Positions 50,308 through 60,453 of a DNA stretch of 64,000 nucleotides are shown piece after piece. The DNA is from Sinanaerobacter sp. ZZT-01 (lineage in GTDB: Bacteria > Bacillota > Clostridia > Peptostreptococcales > Anaerovoracaceae): positions 558,001 through 622,000 of the forward strand of contig NZ_CP141728.1 of NCBI RefSeq assembly GCF_035621135.1. Direction: 5' to 3'. The position numbers and the translations under genes were made by a program. How positions within the stretch are numbered: the stretch's first letter is position 1; each line of letters begins with the position of its first letter. The notes under the pieces were generated by a model. The model saw only the letters and a list, made by a program, of their open reading frames with translations, made no database searches and was not told where the DNA came from.

Positions 50308-51720
50308 TTATGACATTGCAAATCCAAAGATCACATAGGCGATGAACGATATCGCTGTGACAATCCCTATATACGGAAGCTGTGCAATTGCATAATCTAC
50401 GTTATTAATTCTGCAAGCGGAAGCTGACAACAGAGTTACATCTGAATAGAAACAAGCCTGCGCACCGAAGCATGCTGCTGAGATAATTGCCCCCAGTGTA
50501 AGTGGAATACTTGCACCGCTTGAAGCAGCTAGAGGCAGAATGATTGGAGTACATACTGCAGGGATGCTCCAAATATTACCTGTCGCAAAACATACAATGC
50601 CTACGAGTATGAATGCAATTGCAGGAAGCCATGCAGCACTCATATACGGACCTGCAACGTCGATCAGATAGTCAGGTAAGCCGATAAGAGTAATCGATTC
50701 TCTATAGAATAATGATGTAACGAGTACGACTGCTATAAACAGCATATCTTCAAGACCCTTATAACAATTGTCACAGAATTTACTGAGGCTCATAATTTTA
50801 GTTGGAACGAATAGAATAAAGCAAGCAAAAATACCGCAGCTTACACCATAAAGAATATCGCCAAGCCACAAAGTTACGATGATAACGACTGCCATTGGTA
50901 CGATAAATGCCCAAAGATGTGGTGTAATTTCCTTTTCTTCCTTTTCCTTATTATCAGAAATGGCACCCATTACTTCACCCAGCTCATCGCCCTGATTCTG
51001 CATGTTACTGGATGGCGGCCAAAGTTGTCCGGTTTCTTCAACTCTCTGATATGCCTTCTTGATACCACCCATCTTAGGAACGACTCCCAAAATTACCAGT
51101 AGTACGAAGATTACACATAAAAATGGATAGAAGAAATATGGCATGATATGATAGTAAATGCTCATTGCACTGTCGCCGACTACTGCAGCTTCTTTCTGCT
51201 GTTCAAAGATCCCTGAGAAGAATACTACCCAGGCGGAAATCGGTATAATCAGACAAACCGGAGCTGATGTTGTATTGATGATGTAGCAAATCATTTCTCT
51301 CGGAGTCTTGTGCTCGTCTGAAAGGCTTAGTACACAATTTGCAGTAACCAGGATGCTGAGATAGTCGTCGATGAAGATTACAATTCCGCATAACCAGGTC
51401 ATGAATAGTACTTGTTTTTCTGACTTGATATACCTTCTAGCTAAATCACCTACTGCTACAGCTCCCTTTGATTGTCTAAGCAGCTGTACAAAGCATCCGA
51501 ATAGCAGGCAAATAATTACGATATAGTTATTATCTGCATCACAAGATGCTGAAAGTAATGCATCCATCATTGGTATGAAAAACGCTGCCTTATAATAAAA
51601 TATATATCCAAGAATACCGGATAGCAGAATACTCAGAATACACTTCTTCGTTACAAGTGCGAATACTAAGAAACCCAGTGCTGGAATTAAGGTGATGATT
51701 CCTAAATTAGTACCGTCCAT
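50308..51720 (-). CDS. NhaC-family Na+/H+ antiporter-type transporter
   Basis: A 470-residue polytopic protein of about 12 segments. FIDDYLSILVTANCVLSLSD and PVCLIIPISAWVVFFSGIFE are NhaC motifs, with FATGNIWSIPAVCTPIILPL and SDVTLLSASACRINNVDYAI near the end. Central hydrophilic loop 235-275. Members exchange Na+/H+ or carry organic acids and amines with Na+. As last gene behind the glycyl radical enzyme and activase it likely imports the substrate or exports the product. Confidence 0.85.
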   Translation of the reverse strand: MDGTNLGIITLIPALGFLVFALVTKKCILSILLSGILGYIFYYKAAFFIPMMDALLSASCDADNNYIVIICLLFGCFVQLLRQSKGAVAVGDLARRYIKSEKQVLFMTWLCGIVIFIDDYLSILVTANCVLSLSDEHKTPREMICYIINTTSAPVCLIIPISAWVVFFSGIFEQQKEAAVVGDSAMSIYYHIMPYFFYPFLCVIFVLLVILGVVPKMGGIKKAYQRVEETGQLWPPSSNMQNQGDELGEVMGAISDNKEKEEKEITPHLWAFIVPMAVVIIVTLWLGDILYGVSCGIFACFILFVPTKIMSLSKFCDNCYKGLEDMLFIAVVLVTSLFYRESITLIGLPDYLIDVAGPYMSAAWLPAIAFILVGIVCFATGNIWSIPAVCTPIILPLAASSGASIPLTLGAIISAACFGAQACFYSDVTLLSASACRINNVDYAIAQLPYIGIVTAISFIAYVIFGFAMS

Positions 51721-51824
51721 AATGTTTCCTTCCTCTTTGTCTCAGTTTGAAAGAGTATACACGGTATGCAAAAGAAATGTGTATTTTCTTGTAGATTGAG
51801 ACTAAATTATCATTAAGTAATTTT

Positions 51825-52760
51825 TTACACTCTTCCCAAAATTTCCACCTTTAAATTGATTTCATTTTTAAAATAAGATTCTATTTCTGTCAGGCGCTCC
51901 TCTGTGGGCTGTTCAAACTCCTCCTGCATACCTCCCACATTTCTTTTCTTGCTGATTCCAAGGCTGTGGTATGGAAGCAGATTCACTCGTTTCACTCCGA
52001 TTTCTCTGTACAGCTCACCCGTACGCTTAATGATAGCATCGCTGTCATTCACTCCCTTGATAAGAGGCATTCTCATAATCAGCTTATCCACAATGCTTAT
52101 ATCCGCTGCAAGCATTTTCAGATTCTCAATAATCAGGTGATTACTGACGCCCGTGTACGCACTGTGGATTTCATCATCAATTGATTTCATATCATAAAGA
52201 ATGTTCGTGACGTTTTCTTTGCGTGCCATTTCCATGAGAGCCTGTGAGTCTCCAAAGCCGCTGGTATCTATGCACACATTAATACCTCGTTTACCTGCTT
52301 CATCGATGAGTTGGCTGACAATCTCTGCGTGCATGAGGATCTCTCCTCCACTGACTGTAATGCCGCCTTCTGTGTTATCATAGAAGCCTTTATCCTGCTC
52401 CGCTATACAGAGTATCTCATCTATGGTCATTAACTTAGCTACAGGTCTTAAGGCCTGTGCATAGCACTCGTTTGCACATGCAAGACACACGTCACATTTT
52501 TCTCTGTCAATTACAACTCCTTTTTCCGCAATCATTGTCACTGCACCCCGAGGGCATACCTTGACGCAATATCCGCATCCGATGCAGTTGTTCGGTGATT
52601 TAATCAGCTGCTGCTGCGGATCAATCAGCTCAGGATTGTGGCACCACTTACAGCGGAGAGGGCAGCCTTTCATGAATATTGTTGTTCTGATGCCGGGTCC
52701 GTCTTCTACGGAAAATTTCTGAAGGCTTCCCACAAGAACGCTTTCAGGTGTATTACTCAT
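51825..52760 (-). CDS. glycyl radical enzyme activase (radical SAM)
   Basis: A 311-residue activase from ATG 52760 (RBS GGGGAGGATGTTTCA); an upstream ATG would overlap the enzyme gene and lacks a ribosome site. Radical SAM cysteines GCPLRCKWC are 33, 37 and 40. Two extra [4Fe-4S] ferredoxin sets follow: CIGCGYCVKVCPRGA (59-69) and CDVCLACANECYAQA (89-99), as in activases of decarboxylase, dehydratase and lyase type rather than pyruvate formate-lyase. It installs the radical on Gly765 of the neighbouring enzyme, 22 bases upstream. Confidence 0.95.
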   Translation of the reverse strand: MSNTPESVLVGSLQKFSVEDGPGIRTTIFMKGCPLRCKWCHNPELIDPQQQLIKSPNNCIGCGYCVKVCPRGAVTMIAEKGVVIDREKCDVCLACANECYAQALRPVAKLMTIDEILCIAEQDKGFYDNTEGGITVSGGEILMHAEIVSQLIDEAGKRGINVCIDTSGFGDSQALMEMARKENVTNILYDMKSIDDEIHSAYTGVSNHLIIENLKMLAADISIVDKLIMRMPLIKGVNDSDAIIKRTGELYREIGVKRVNLLPYHSLGISKKRNVGGMQEEFEQPTEERLTEIESYFKNEINLKVEILGRV

Positions 52761-52782
52761 TGAAACATCCTCCCCTGTTTTA

Positions 52783-55158
52783 CTAATTCTGTGATAAATG
52801 TGCAGTCCTGTATATAATGATATCTTGCGCTTTCTTATCAAGTTCTGTAAAGTATGCCATGTAGCCTGCTACACGAACCATGAGTCCCTTATAATTTTCA
52901 GGATTTTCCTGTGCCTTCTTAAGCGTTTCATTATCTACTACATTGATCTGTATGTGTTCGCCGCCATCTTGGAAAAATGTCTTGATAACGCCTTCAATGA
53001 TATTCAGCCCACTTTCTCCCTGAACTCCCTTAGGGTCGAAACGCAGATTGAACAGTGCCCCTTCGTGTAATACTTCCTGTCCCATAGCGGCAACAGACTT
53101 AACGGTAGCGGTCGGCCCGTTAACGTCTCTGCCCATCATTGGGGAAGCACTGTCGCAAAATGGTTCGCCTGCAAGTCTTCCATCCGGTAGCGCTCCTGTA
53201 ACGAGACCATGCGAAAGGTTTAACGTCTGTGTATCTATTCCGAAAGCGTAGCCACCGCCTCTCGCATCTTTCCATAGCTGAACCGTATCCGCAATATGGT
53301 GTATCATTTCCTTGTAGATGCTGTCTACATGCTCTAGATTGTTCCCGTATTTCTCAGGCTTGTTCAGCAAAAGCTGCCGAAGTCTTTCCTGCCCTTGGAA
53401 GTTTGTATCACATGCTCTAATCAGTTCATCCATTGTTATGCTCTTATCTTTAAATACGCATTTTTCTACTGCTGCGATAGAATCTGCCATGTTAGCCGCT
53501 CCTGAAATGTACATACCAGCTGTTGAATATTGCGCTCCACCGTGCTGTACGGATTTACCGCTTTCCACACACCCTTTGGTTACCATGGATGCGAAAATTA
53601 CAGGATACCGATTCATATGAATGCTCTGCATCAGGTTATAGCTCACTCTGATGATCTCGTAATGATGGATAATCTGCTTCTTGAGCGCATCCTTAAATTC
53701 TTCAATATTCTTGAATTCTCTCGGATCTCCGGTTTCAAGTCCCATAAGCTTACCCGTAACCGGATCAACACCGTTGTGCAGAACAAATTCAACCATTTTA
53801 CCCATGTTCACGTACCCGGCATCCGGTGAACCATCTGTCCCGCCGCCACCAGGACCTGGCTGAATACAGCCAACGATCGTCCAGTCTCTTGCTTCTTCTA
53901 TAGTACACTTAGCTTTGCCAAGACACATCTTTATTGCTGCATTATCGTTAAAGAATCCTGGATTTGCCTGTCCTTCCTGAATCATTTTACATCCGAATTT
54001 AATTAGCTTTTCAGGTGTTCCTTCCCAGACTCTTACTGCCATGGTAGGCTGTGTTACCCGAAGCTCATCTGCTGCTTCCAGGCAAAGAAATGACAAGTCA
54101 TTTGTTGCATCTTCACCGTCTCTGGTCTGTCCGCCTACAACCAGAATCTGCCACATTGGATAACCTGCGAATGAAGTAGCATACCAGTCGTCTCTTACTT
54201 CATATACTTCACAAGCTTTCAAATAGAAACATTCCAGCATTTCCAGTGCTTCTTCTCTTGTAATCTTCTTTTCGTCGATGACATCTCTCTTGTAGAATGG
54301 CCACATATACTGGTCAAATCTTCCGAATCCGCATGCTGTAGTACAGACTTCAATGTGAAAATAAACGTGCACAAACCAGATTGACTGAAGCGCCTGCTGA
54401 AAATTCTGTGGCGGATTCTCAGGAACAATTCTGCAATTTCCTGCAATCGTAAGAAGTTCCTGCTTTCTTTTCTCATCTATGCATTTCGAAGCCATTCTTT
54501 CGGCTTCCTCTGCCATCCTGTGTGCGTAAGTAATCAGTCCTTCGCACTGAATGATACATGCCCTCCAGAAGTCCACCTTAGCCTGTTCTTCCATACTCTG
54601 TGGAAACAGGTTATCGATGTTTTTCTGGCACTCTTCCATATATCCTTTGATTCCTACCGTCAGAATCTTTTCGTGATCGCATAATGTTTCTCCCGAAACA
54701 CCATTTTCAAGACCTACGCAAATAATGTCGTCTTTCTCAAGTTCACGAGTGTGTGCCGGAAGCACTGTCTGTGACAGGTCTTCCATCGACTTCCCTTCCC
54801 AGTATTTCAGTGTTTCCAGTATTGTCGTCCTGTCTTCTGGTGAAATATAATAAGGATCATTGCTTCTTGTTGTAATTTTGTCAATATCACTGATATACCA
54901 TGAGCTTGACTGAAATTCAGGGTGCAGGTTGGCTCCTCTATATGCATTTGTTGCGGTTCCTACGATCAGTTCATCCTCCATAATGAGTGTTGTCATGTTT
55001 TCCATGATGTAATTGACAACCTTTGCTCTGAAAATAGGAACTGCATCACCGGCAAACTTCTGGTATGCTTCCGTTGCCAGCACCAGTCTCTCTGCTGTGA
55101 TTGCCGGAATCGTATTGAAATACTTTTCCTTCATTCTATTAACTCTCGGTGTTAACAT
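52783..55158 (-). CDS. glycyl radical enzyme of unknown substrate
   Basis: A 791-residue glycyl radical enzyme (RBS GGAGGACAAT). The PFL-like barrel ends with the radical motif VRVAGYMAYF, Gly765, 26 residues from the C-terminus. The thiyl cysteine is Cys431 in IVGCIQPGPGGGG. Characterised eliminases (choline lyase, glycerol, propanediol and hydroxyproline dehydratases) and 4-hydroxyphenylacetate decarboxylase have Cys-x-Glu here; this enzyme has Cys-Ile-Gln with a glycine-rich loop. The substrate is therefore unclear; a C-C or decarboxylation chemistry is possible. Overall length and RVWEGTPEKLIKFG region resemble dehydratase-type rather than pyruvate formate-lyase. Confidence 0.92.
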   Translation of the reverse strand: MLTPRVNRMKEKYFNTIPAITAERLVLATEAYQKFAGDAVPIFRAKVVNYIMENMTTLIMEDELIVGTATNAYRGANLHPEFQSSSWYISDIDKITTRSNDPYYISPEDRTTILETLKYWEGKSMEDLSQTVLPAHTRELEKDDIICVGLENGVSGETLCDHEKILTVGIKGYMEECQKNIDNLFPQSMEEQAKVDFWRACIIQCEGLITYAHRMAEEAERMASKCIDEKRKQELLTIAGNCRIVPENPPQNFQQALQSIWFVHVYFHIEVCTTACGFGRFDQYMWPFYKRDVIDEKKITREEALEMLECFYLKACEVYEVRDDWYATSFAGYPMWQILVVGGQTRDGEDATNDLSFLCLEAADELRVTQPTMAVRVWEGTPEKLIKFGCKMIQEGQANPGFFNDNAAIKMCLGKAKCTIEEARDWTIVGCIQPGPGGGGTDGSPDAGYVNMGKMVEFVLHNGVDPVTGKLMGLETGDPREFKNIEEFKDALKKQIIHHYEIIRVSYNLMQSIHMNRYPVIFASMVTKGCVESGKSVQHGGAQYSTAGMYISGAANMADSIAAVEKCVFKDKSITMDELIRACDTNFQGQERLRQLLLNKPEKYGNNLEHVDSIYKEMIHHIADTVQLWKDARGGGYAFGIDTQTLNLSHGLVTGALPDGRLAGEPFCDSASPMMGRDVNGPTATVKSVAAMGQEVLHEGALFNLRFDPKGVQGESGLNIIEGVIKTFFQDGGEHIQINVVDNETLKKAQENPENYKGLMVRVAGYMAYFTELDKKAQDIIIYRTAHLSQN

Positions 55159-55338
55159 ATTGTCCTCCTTCCATTTTTTCGACTTCTGCCATGATATATT
55201 ATGTAAAAACAGAAGACAAGAACTGACTTGCTCACTTTTCTAATTGTTTTGTTGCTAAAAAAATCGGCTTACAATGCTATGGTCTTTAATAATTAAGGGG
55301 AAAATAAATCGTGTTAAAACTTCAATGGGAATGAATTC

Positions 55339-55384
55339 AAAAAAATCCATAACGGCTTAAATTCAGCCGTTATGGATTTTTTTT
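55339..55384. terminator. long perfect hairpin between divergent genes
   Basis: AAAAAATCCATAACGGCT pairs perfectly with AGCCGTTATGGATTTTTT around TAAATTC. Odd location: it sits between two divergent promoters. It would stop any minus transcript started at the direct repeats before it reaches the enzyme gene, or act as an attenuator or insulator. Confidence 0.7.
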
Positions 55385-55391
55385 GCGTCTA

Positions 55392-55433
55392 GTAAACCTT
55401 AATTCGTTTGCTGTAAACCTTAATTAACTTGCT
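55392..55433 (+). promoter_or_regulatory. tandem 21-bp direct repeats, probable AraC-type operator
   Basis: Two adjacent 21-bp units, 55392-55412 and 55413-55433, each GTAAACCTTAATT then a 3-base variable part then TTGCT (18 of 21 identical). One unit per two helical turns is the classical geometry for a tandem AraC-family dimer. They end 19 bases before the -35 of the regulator gene. Confidence 0.7.
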
Positions 55434-55452
55434 AAAAAAATCAGCGAAAAGC

Positions 55453-55482
55453 TTTTCACCGTTTTCTAATCTAGTATATAAT
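55453..55482 (+). promoter_or_regulatory. sigma-A promoter of the AraC-type regulator
   Basis: TTTTCA (55453-55458), 18-base spacer, TATAAT (55477-55482). The repeats directly upstream suggest activation or autoregulation. Confidence 0.55.
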
Positions 55483-55549
55483 GTATGCATAGGATTATAT
55501 GTTAAGAGTTTTAGATAGGCAGTTTCGTTTCCCATAAGAGGTGTTCAGC

Positions 55550-57280
55550 ATGTTATTTGAAAAAGCAACGTATCTTGATGACTTCCCCATAAACATAAGA
55601 ATTGCAAACGTTACGGAATATCCTTTCCATTATCATCAGGATGTTGATTTTATCTATGTTCTCAAAGGTGAAATCCGCCTGAAGAATGTATGTCACCATT
55701 ATCTTCTGAAAGAAGGGGATATTTTTACTAACAGCGGTCATGAAGTTCACGGTTTGACTGCAACAGATAAGGATAATGTTGTAGCAATTATACAGGTGAG
55801 TAATCGCTTCTTCACGCAATATTTTCCGACTCTGCCCAAGGCATGTTTCATGACATATGTAAATAATGATAAATATCTTAAATGCGATACTCTTCATAAA
55901 ATGATTCTTCACATTCTGCTGGATTATTCAAGAAGAAGTTTTAATTATAAAAGCACTTGCATCGATCAGATGATCGAAGTAATAAAATACCTGAACAAGC
56001 ACTATAACTTGTTTGCTTTTGAAGAGCAGGTTGTAGTAAATTTCAGAAATGATAATCCGGTAATAGTCGAGCGGATCAGTCGGATTATAAACTATGTATA
56101 TGCAAATCATGCAAGCAAAATCACGCTGGAAGACCTGGCAGAGAGAGAACACTTGAGTACCTTTTATCTCTCCCATCTTATTCGTGATTACATGGGCATA
56201 AACTTCCAGGAGCTGCTCTGTTTCGCCAGAGCCGAAATGTCAGAAATACTTTTGCTGGAAACTGACCGTAAAATTAGTGCAATCGCAAGAGATGTCGGGT
56301 TTTCAACCACCTCATATTACGATAAATTCTTCAGCAAATGGTTTGGTCATACGCCGTTGGAACACCGACAGCTTTATATGTCTCACATTCTAAGCCCTGC
56401 AAGACCTGCACGGCTTGAACTGCTTTCTGACAACCAGGCTGTCAGTCTCATCAGACGCTGTCTGTCAGCTGTAATCGATCAGGAAAAAAGCGCTTCCGTC
56501 ATAAATCACCTTCATCTCACCGTTGATGTAAATCCTCAGACGGCGCCTGTTATGGATATACATCACTTCCTTGAAGTCATCATTACTCAAGAAGATTATC
56601 ACATAATGGGTGAGCGGCTTTTCAATCTGCTCCATGACCTTAACGTTTCCAAAGTGATTCTTGCTTTCCGACAAGGAGAAAGTGAAACAACAACAGCACT
56701 GATTGCAAACCGACTCAATTTCATTGGATACGAAGTGTCCACGGTATGTGACCACGGTTTATGCTGCGGTTCTTCAGCAGGGTATGATTCGATAACAGCA
56801 GCGATAAACATATTTCGGACATGTTTTACTTCAAAGGAAAACATACTGCAATGCAGATTGAGAGACCAGGGTGAACCGTCCAGTATTTTAAAAGGAGCCT
56901 CTTCCTGCATCACTTCCTGTCTTGTCCCTAAGCCTTCTTTTTACGCCTATCGCCTGCTTAAGAATATAAAAGGAAAGCTTCTCTACTGGGGAAAATATTA
57001 CTATGTAATAAAAAATGATATCTCTGCAAAAAATTCATATACACTTGCCGTCATAAATTACAATGACGACATACAACATCTTTATATGCGTAATGCAGGT
57101 GTCTACGAAGCAAATGACATAATCAATTCCTTTAAAGATGAACTCCACGTTGACTTCAGTATTCCTGTTGAATCCGGTCAATACGTTATCGCAAAATATG
57201 CGCTGTCAAATTCCAATTCCATTTTTGCACATATGTCACATCTGGGTTTTCCGGAAACGTTTCCTCTATCCGAAGCTTGA
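55550..57280 (+). CDS. AraC-family regulator with extra C-terminal domain
   Basis: A 576-residue regulator from ATG 55550 (AGAGGTGTTCAGC upstream). The N-terminal cupin (about 15-110: YPFHYHQDVDFIYVLKGEIR, KEGDIFTNSGHEVHG) binds a ligand. The double helix-turn-helix lies at about 180-275 (ITLEDLAEREHLSTFYLSHL; KISAIARDVGFSTTSYYDKF). Another 300 residues follow, with AYRLLKNIKGKLLYWGKYYY; this resembles a degenerate GH39-like barrel found behind some AraC domains. Divergent from the enzyme operon, which it probably controls through the 21-bp repeats. Confidence 0.85.
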   Translation: MLFEKATYLDDFPINIRIANVTEYPFHYHQDVDFIYVLKGEIRLKNVCHHYLLKEGDIFTNSGHEVHGLTATDKDNVVAIIQVSNRFFTQYFPTLPKACFMTYVNNDKYLKCDTLHKMILHILLDYSRRSFNYKSTCIDQMIEVIKYLNKHYNLFAFEEQVVVNFRNDNPVIVERISRIINYVYANHASKITLEDLAEREHLSTFYLSHLIRDYMGINFQELLCFARAEMSEILLLETDRKISAIARDVGFSTTSYYDKFFSKWFGHTPLEHRQLYMSHILSPARPARLELLSDNQAVSLIRRCLSAVIDQEKSASVINHLHLTVDVNPQTAPVMDIHHFLEVIITQEDYHIMGERLFNLLHDLNVSKVILAFRQGESETTTALIANRLNFIGYEVSTVCDHGLCCGSSAGYDSITAAINIFRTCFTSKENILQCRLRDQGEPSSILKGASSCITSCLVPKPSFYAYRLLKNIKGKLLYWGKYYYVIKNDISAKNSYTLAVINYNDDIQHLYMRNAGVYEANDIINSFKDELHVDFSIPVESGQYVIAKYALSNSNSIFAHMSHLGFPETFPLSEA

Positions 57281-57431
57281 GTTCACATGCTCAATACAGA
57301 ACCGCAAGCACAAGTGAGCCTGGAAAAGGTTGAAGATAAGCTGAATATAAACTCTTCTATAAAGGGGGCAGGAATTCATATTATTGTAGTCGAAAAGATA
57401 GACTGCACTGATTAAATTATGATGCATGTTA

Positions 57432-58436
57432 TTATTTTACGATTTTATACAGTTCATCACTTGCAGGAGGTACAATGTCAATTTTCGTTCCATCTTCCTG
57501 TACCAAAATGCGGCCTTCTTCTCGTTCCTTGACAACGCCGATACACGCAATCGGTACTCCTGTTTCTTCCACTGCTTTTATAACAGCAGCCTTCTTCTCG
57601 GGATGTGCGACAATCATCATGCATCCACTTGAAATCAGTCGTAAATAGTCAATATCAAAATGATTGCAGATTTTTTTCGTTACTTCCTTTACAGGAATGG
57701 CTTTCAGGTTCAATTCTACTCCTGTCTTAGAAATTTCACAGAGCTCCCATACGGCACCTAAAACACCTCCCTCAGTAATATCATGCATCCCCGCAGTTCC
57801 GACCTTTCCTGCTGCAATGCCTTCCTTTACCACGCTCACCTGTTTTAAAAATGCCTTCGCTTCCAACTGTTCTTCTTCAGTTATAACTTCCTTTAATCGC
57901 CGCTCAAAATCACTGGCAATAATTCCGGTTCCTTCCAGCCCTGCATATTTTGTCATCAAGATGCAGTCTCCCGGCCGCATTGCTTTTGCTCTTTGCGATC
58001 CGCCTGAAACGGTCCTTCCGATTGCAGTCGATACAATAACCGGTCGGTTCACAGCTGGTGTAATCTCCGTATGTCCTCCGATGATCTCTACCTCTAAGGA
58101 TTCTGCGACCTCAGCGGCCTGTTTCATAATGTCCTCTATTTCTTCATCTGTCGTTCCTACCGGTAACATAACCGCAAGCATAATACCAAGAGGTTCAACG
58201 CCGTTTGACGCAATATCGTTGCATGTAATATGGACAGCCAAACGCCCGATTTCTGAAATAGCGGCAGTAATGGGATCGGTTGACATGACACATTCATACG
58301 GGCCAAAATCCAAAGTCGCACAGTCTTCTCCGACACCCGGGCGAACTAAAACTTCTTCTCTCCTATGCTTTACATGTTTAAAAACGATTCGTTCTAAAAG
58401 TTCTGTGTCTAATTTTCCTGCTTTTAACTTTCTCAT
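57432..58436 (-). CDS. AIR synthase-related protein (HypE/ThiL-like)
   Basis: A 334-residue ATP-binding protein of the PurM fold. VRPGVGEDCATLDFGPYECV and MSTDPITAAISEIGRLAVHI are the N-terminal motif; EIIGGHTEITPAVNRPVIVS and HDITEGGVLGAVWELCEISK follow. This is the AIR synthase family protein related to HypE but without hydrogenase partners and without the C-terminal Cys of HypE. RBS GGAGTAGCAAA at the end of ligA. Reaction unknown. Confidence 0.85.
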   Translation of the reverse strand: MRKLKAGKLDTELLERIVFKHVKHRREEVLVRPGVGEDCATLDFGPYECVMSTDPITAAISEIGRLAVHITCNDIASNGVEPLGIMLAVMLPVGTTDEEIEDIMKQAAEVAESLEVEIIGGHTEITPAVNRPVIVSTAIGRTVSGGSQRAKAMRPGDCILMTKYAGLEGTGIIASDFERRLKEVITEEEQLEAKAFLKQVSVVKEGIAAGKVGTAGMHDITEGGVLGAVWELCEISKTGVELNLKAIPVKEVTKKICNHFDIDYLRLISSGCMMIVAHPEKKAAVIKAVEETGVPIACIGVVKEREEGRILVQEDGTKIDIVPPASDELYKIVK

Positions 58437-58440
58437 TTTG

Positions 58441-60453
<2,013 letters not shown>

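Noticed and set aside
52783-55158. Naming the glycyl radical enzyme as choline lyase, hydroxyproline dehydratase or benzylsuccinate synthase
   Set aside because: The region around Cys431 differs from all of these as I know them, and no partner genes diagnostic of them are nearby.
57287-57415. 42-codon plus-strand frame starting MLNTEPQAQVSLEKVED after the AraC gene
   Set aside because: No ribosome site, no terminator, unknown sequence; possibly the relic of a gene but not enough evidence.
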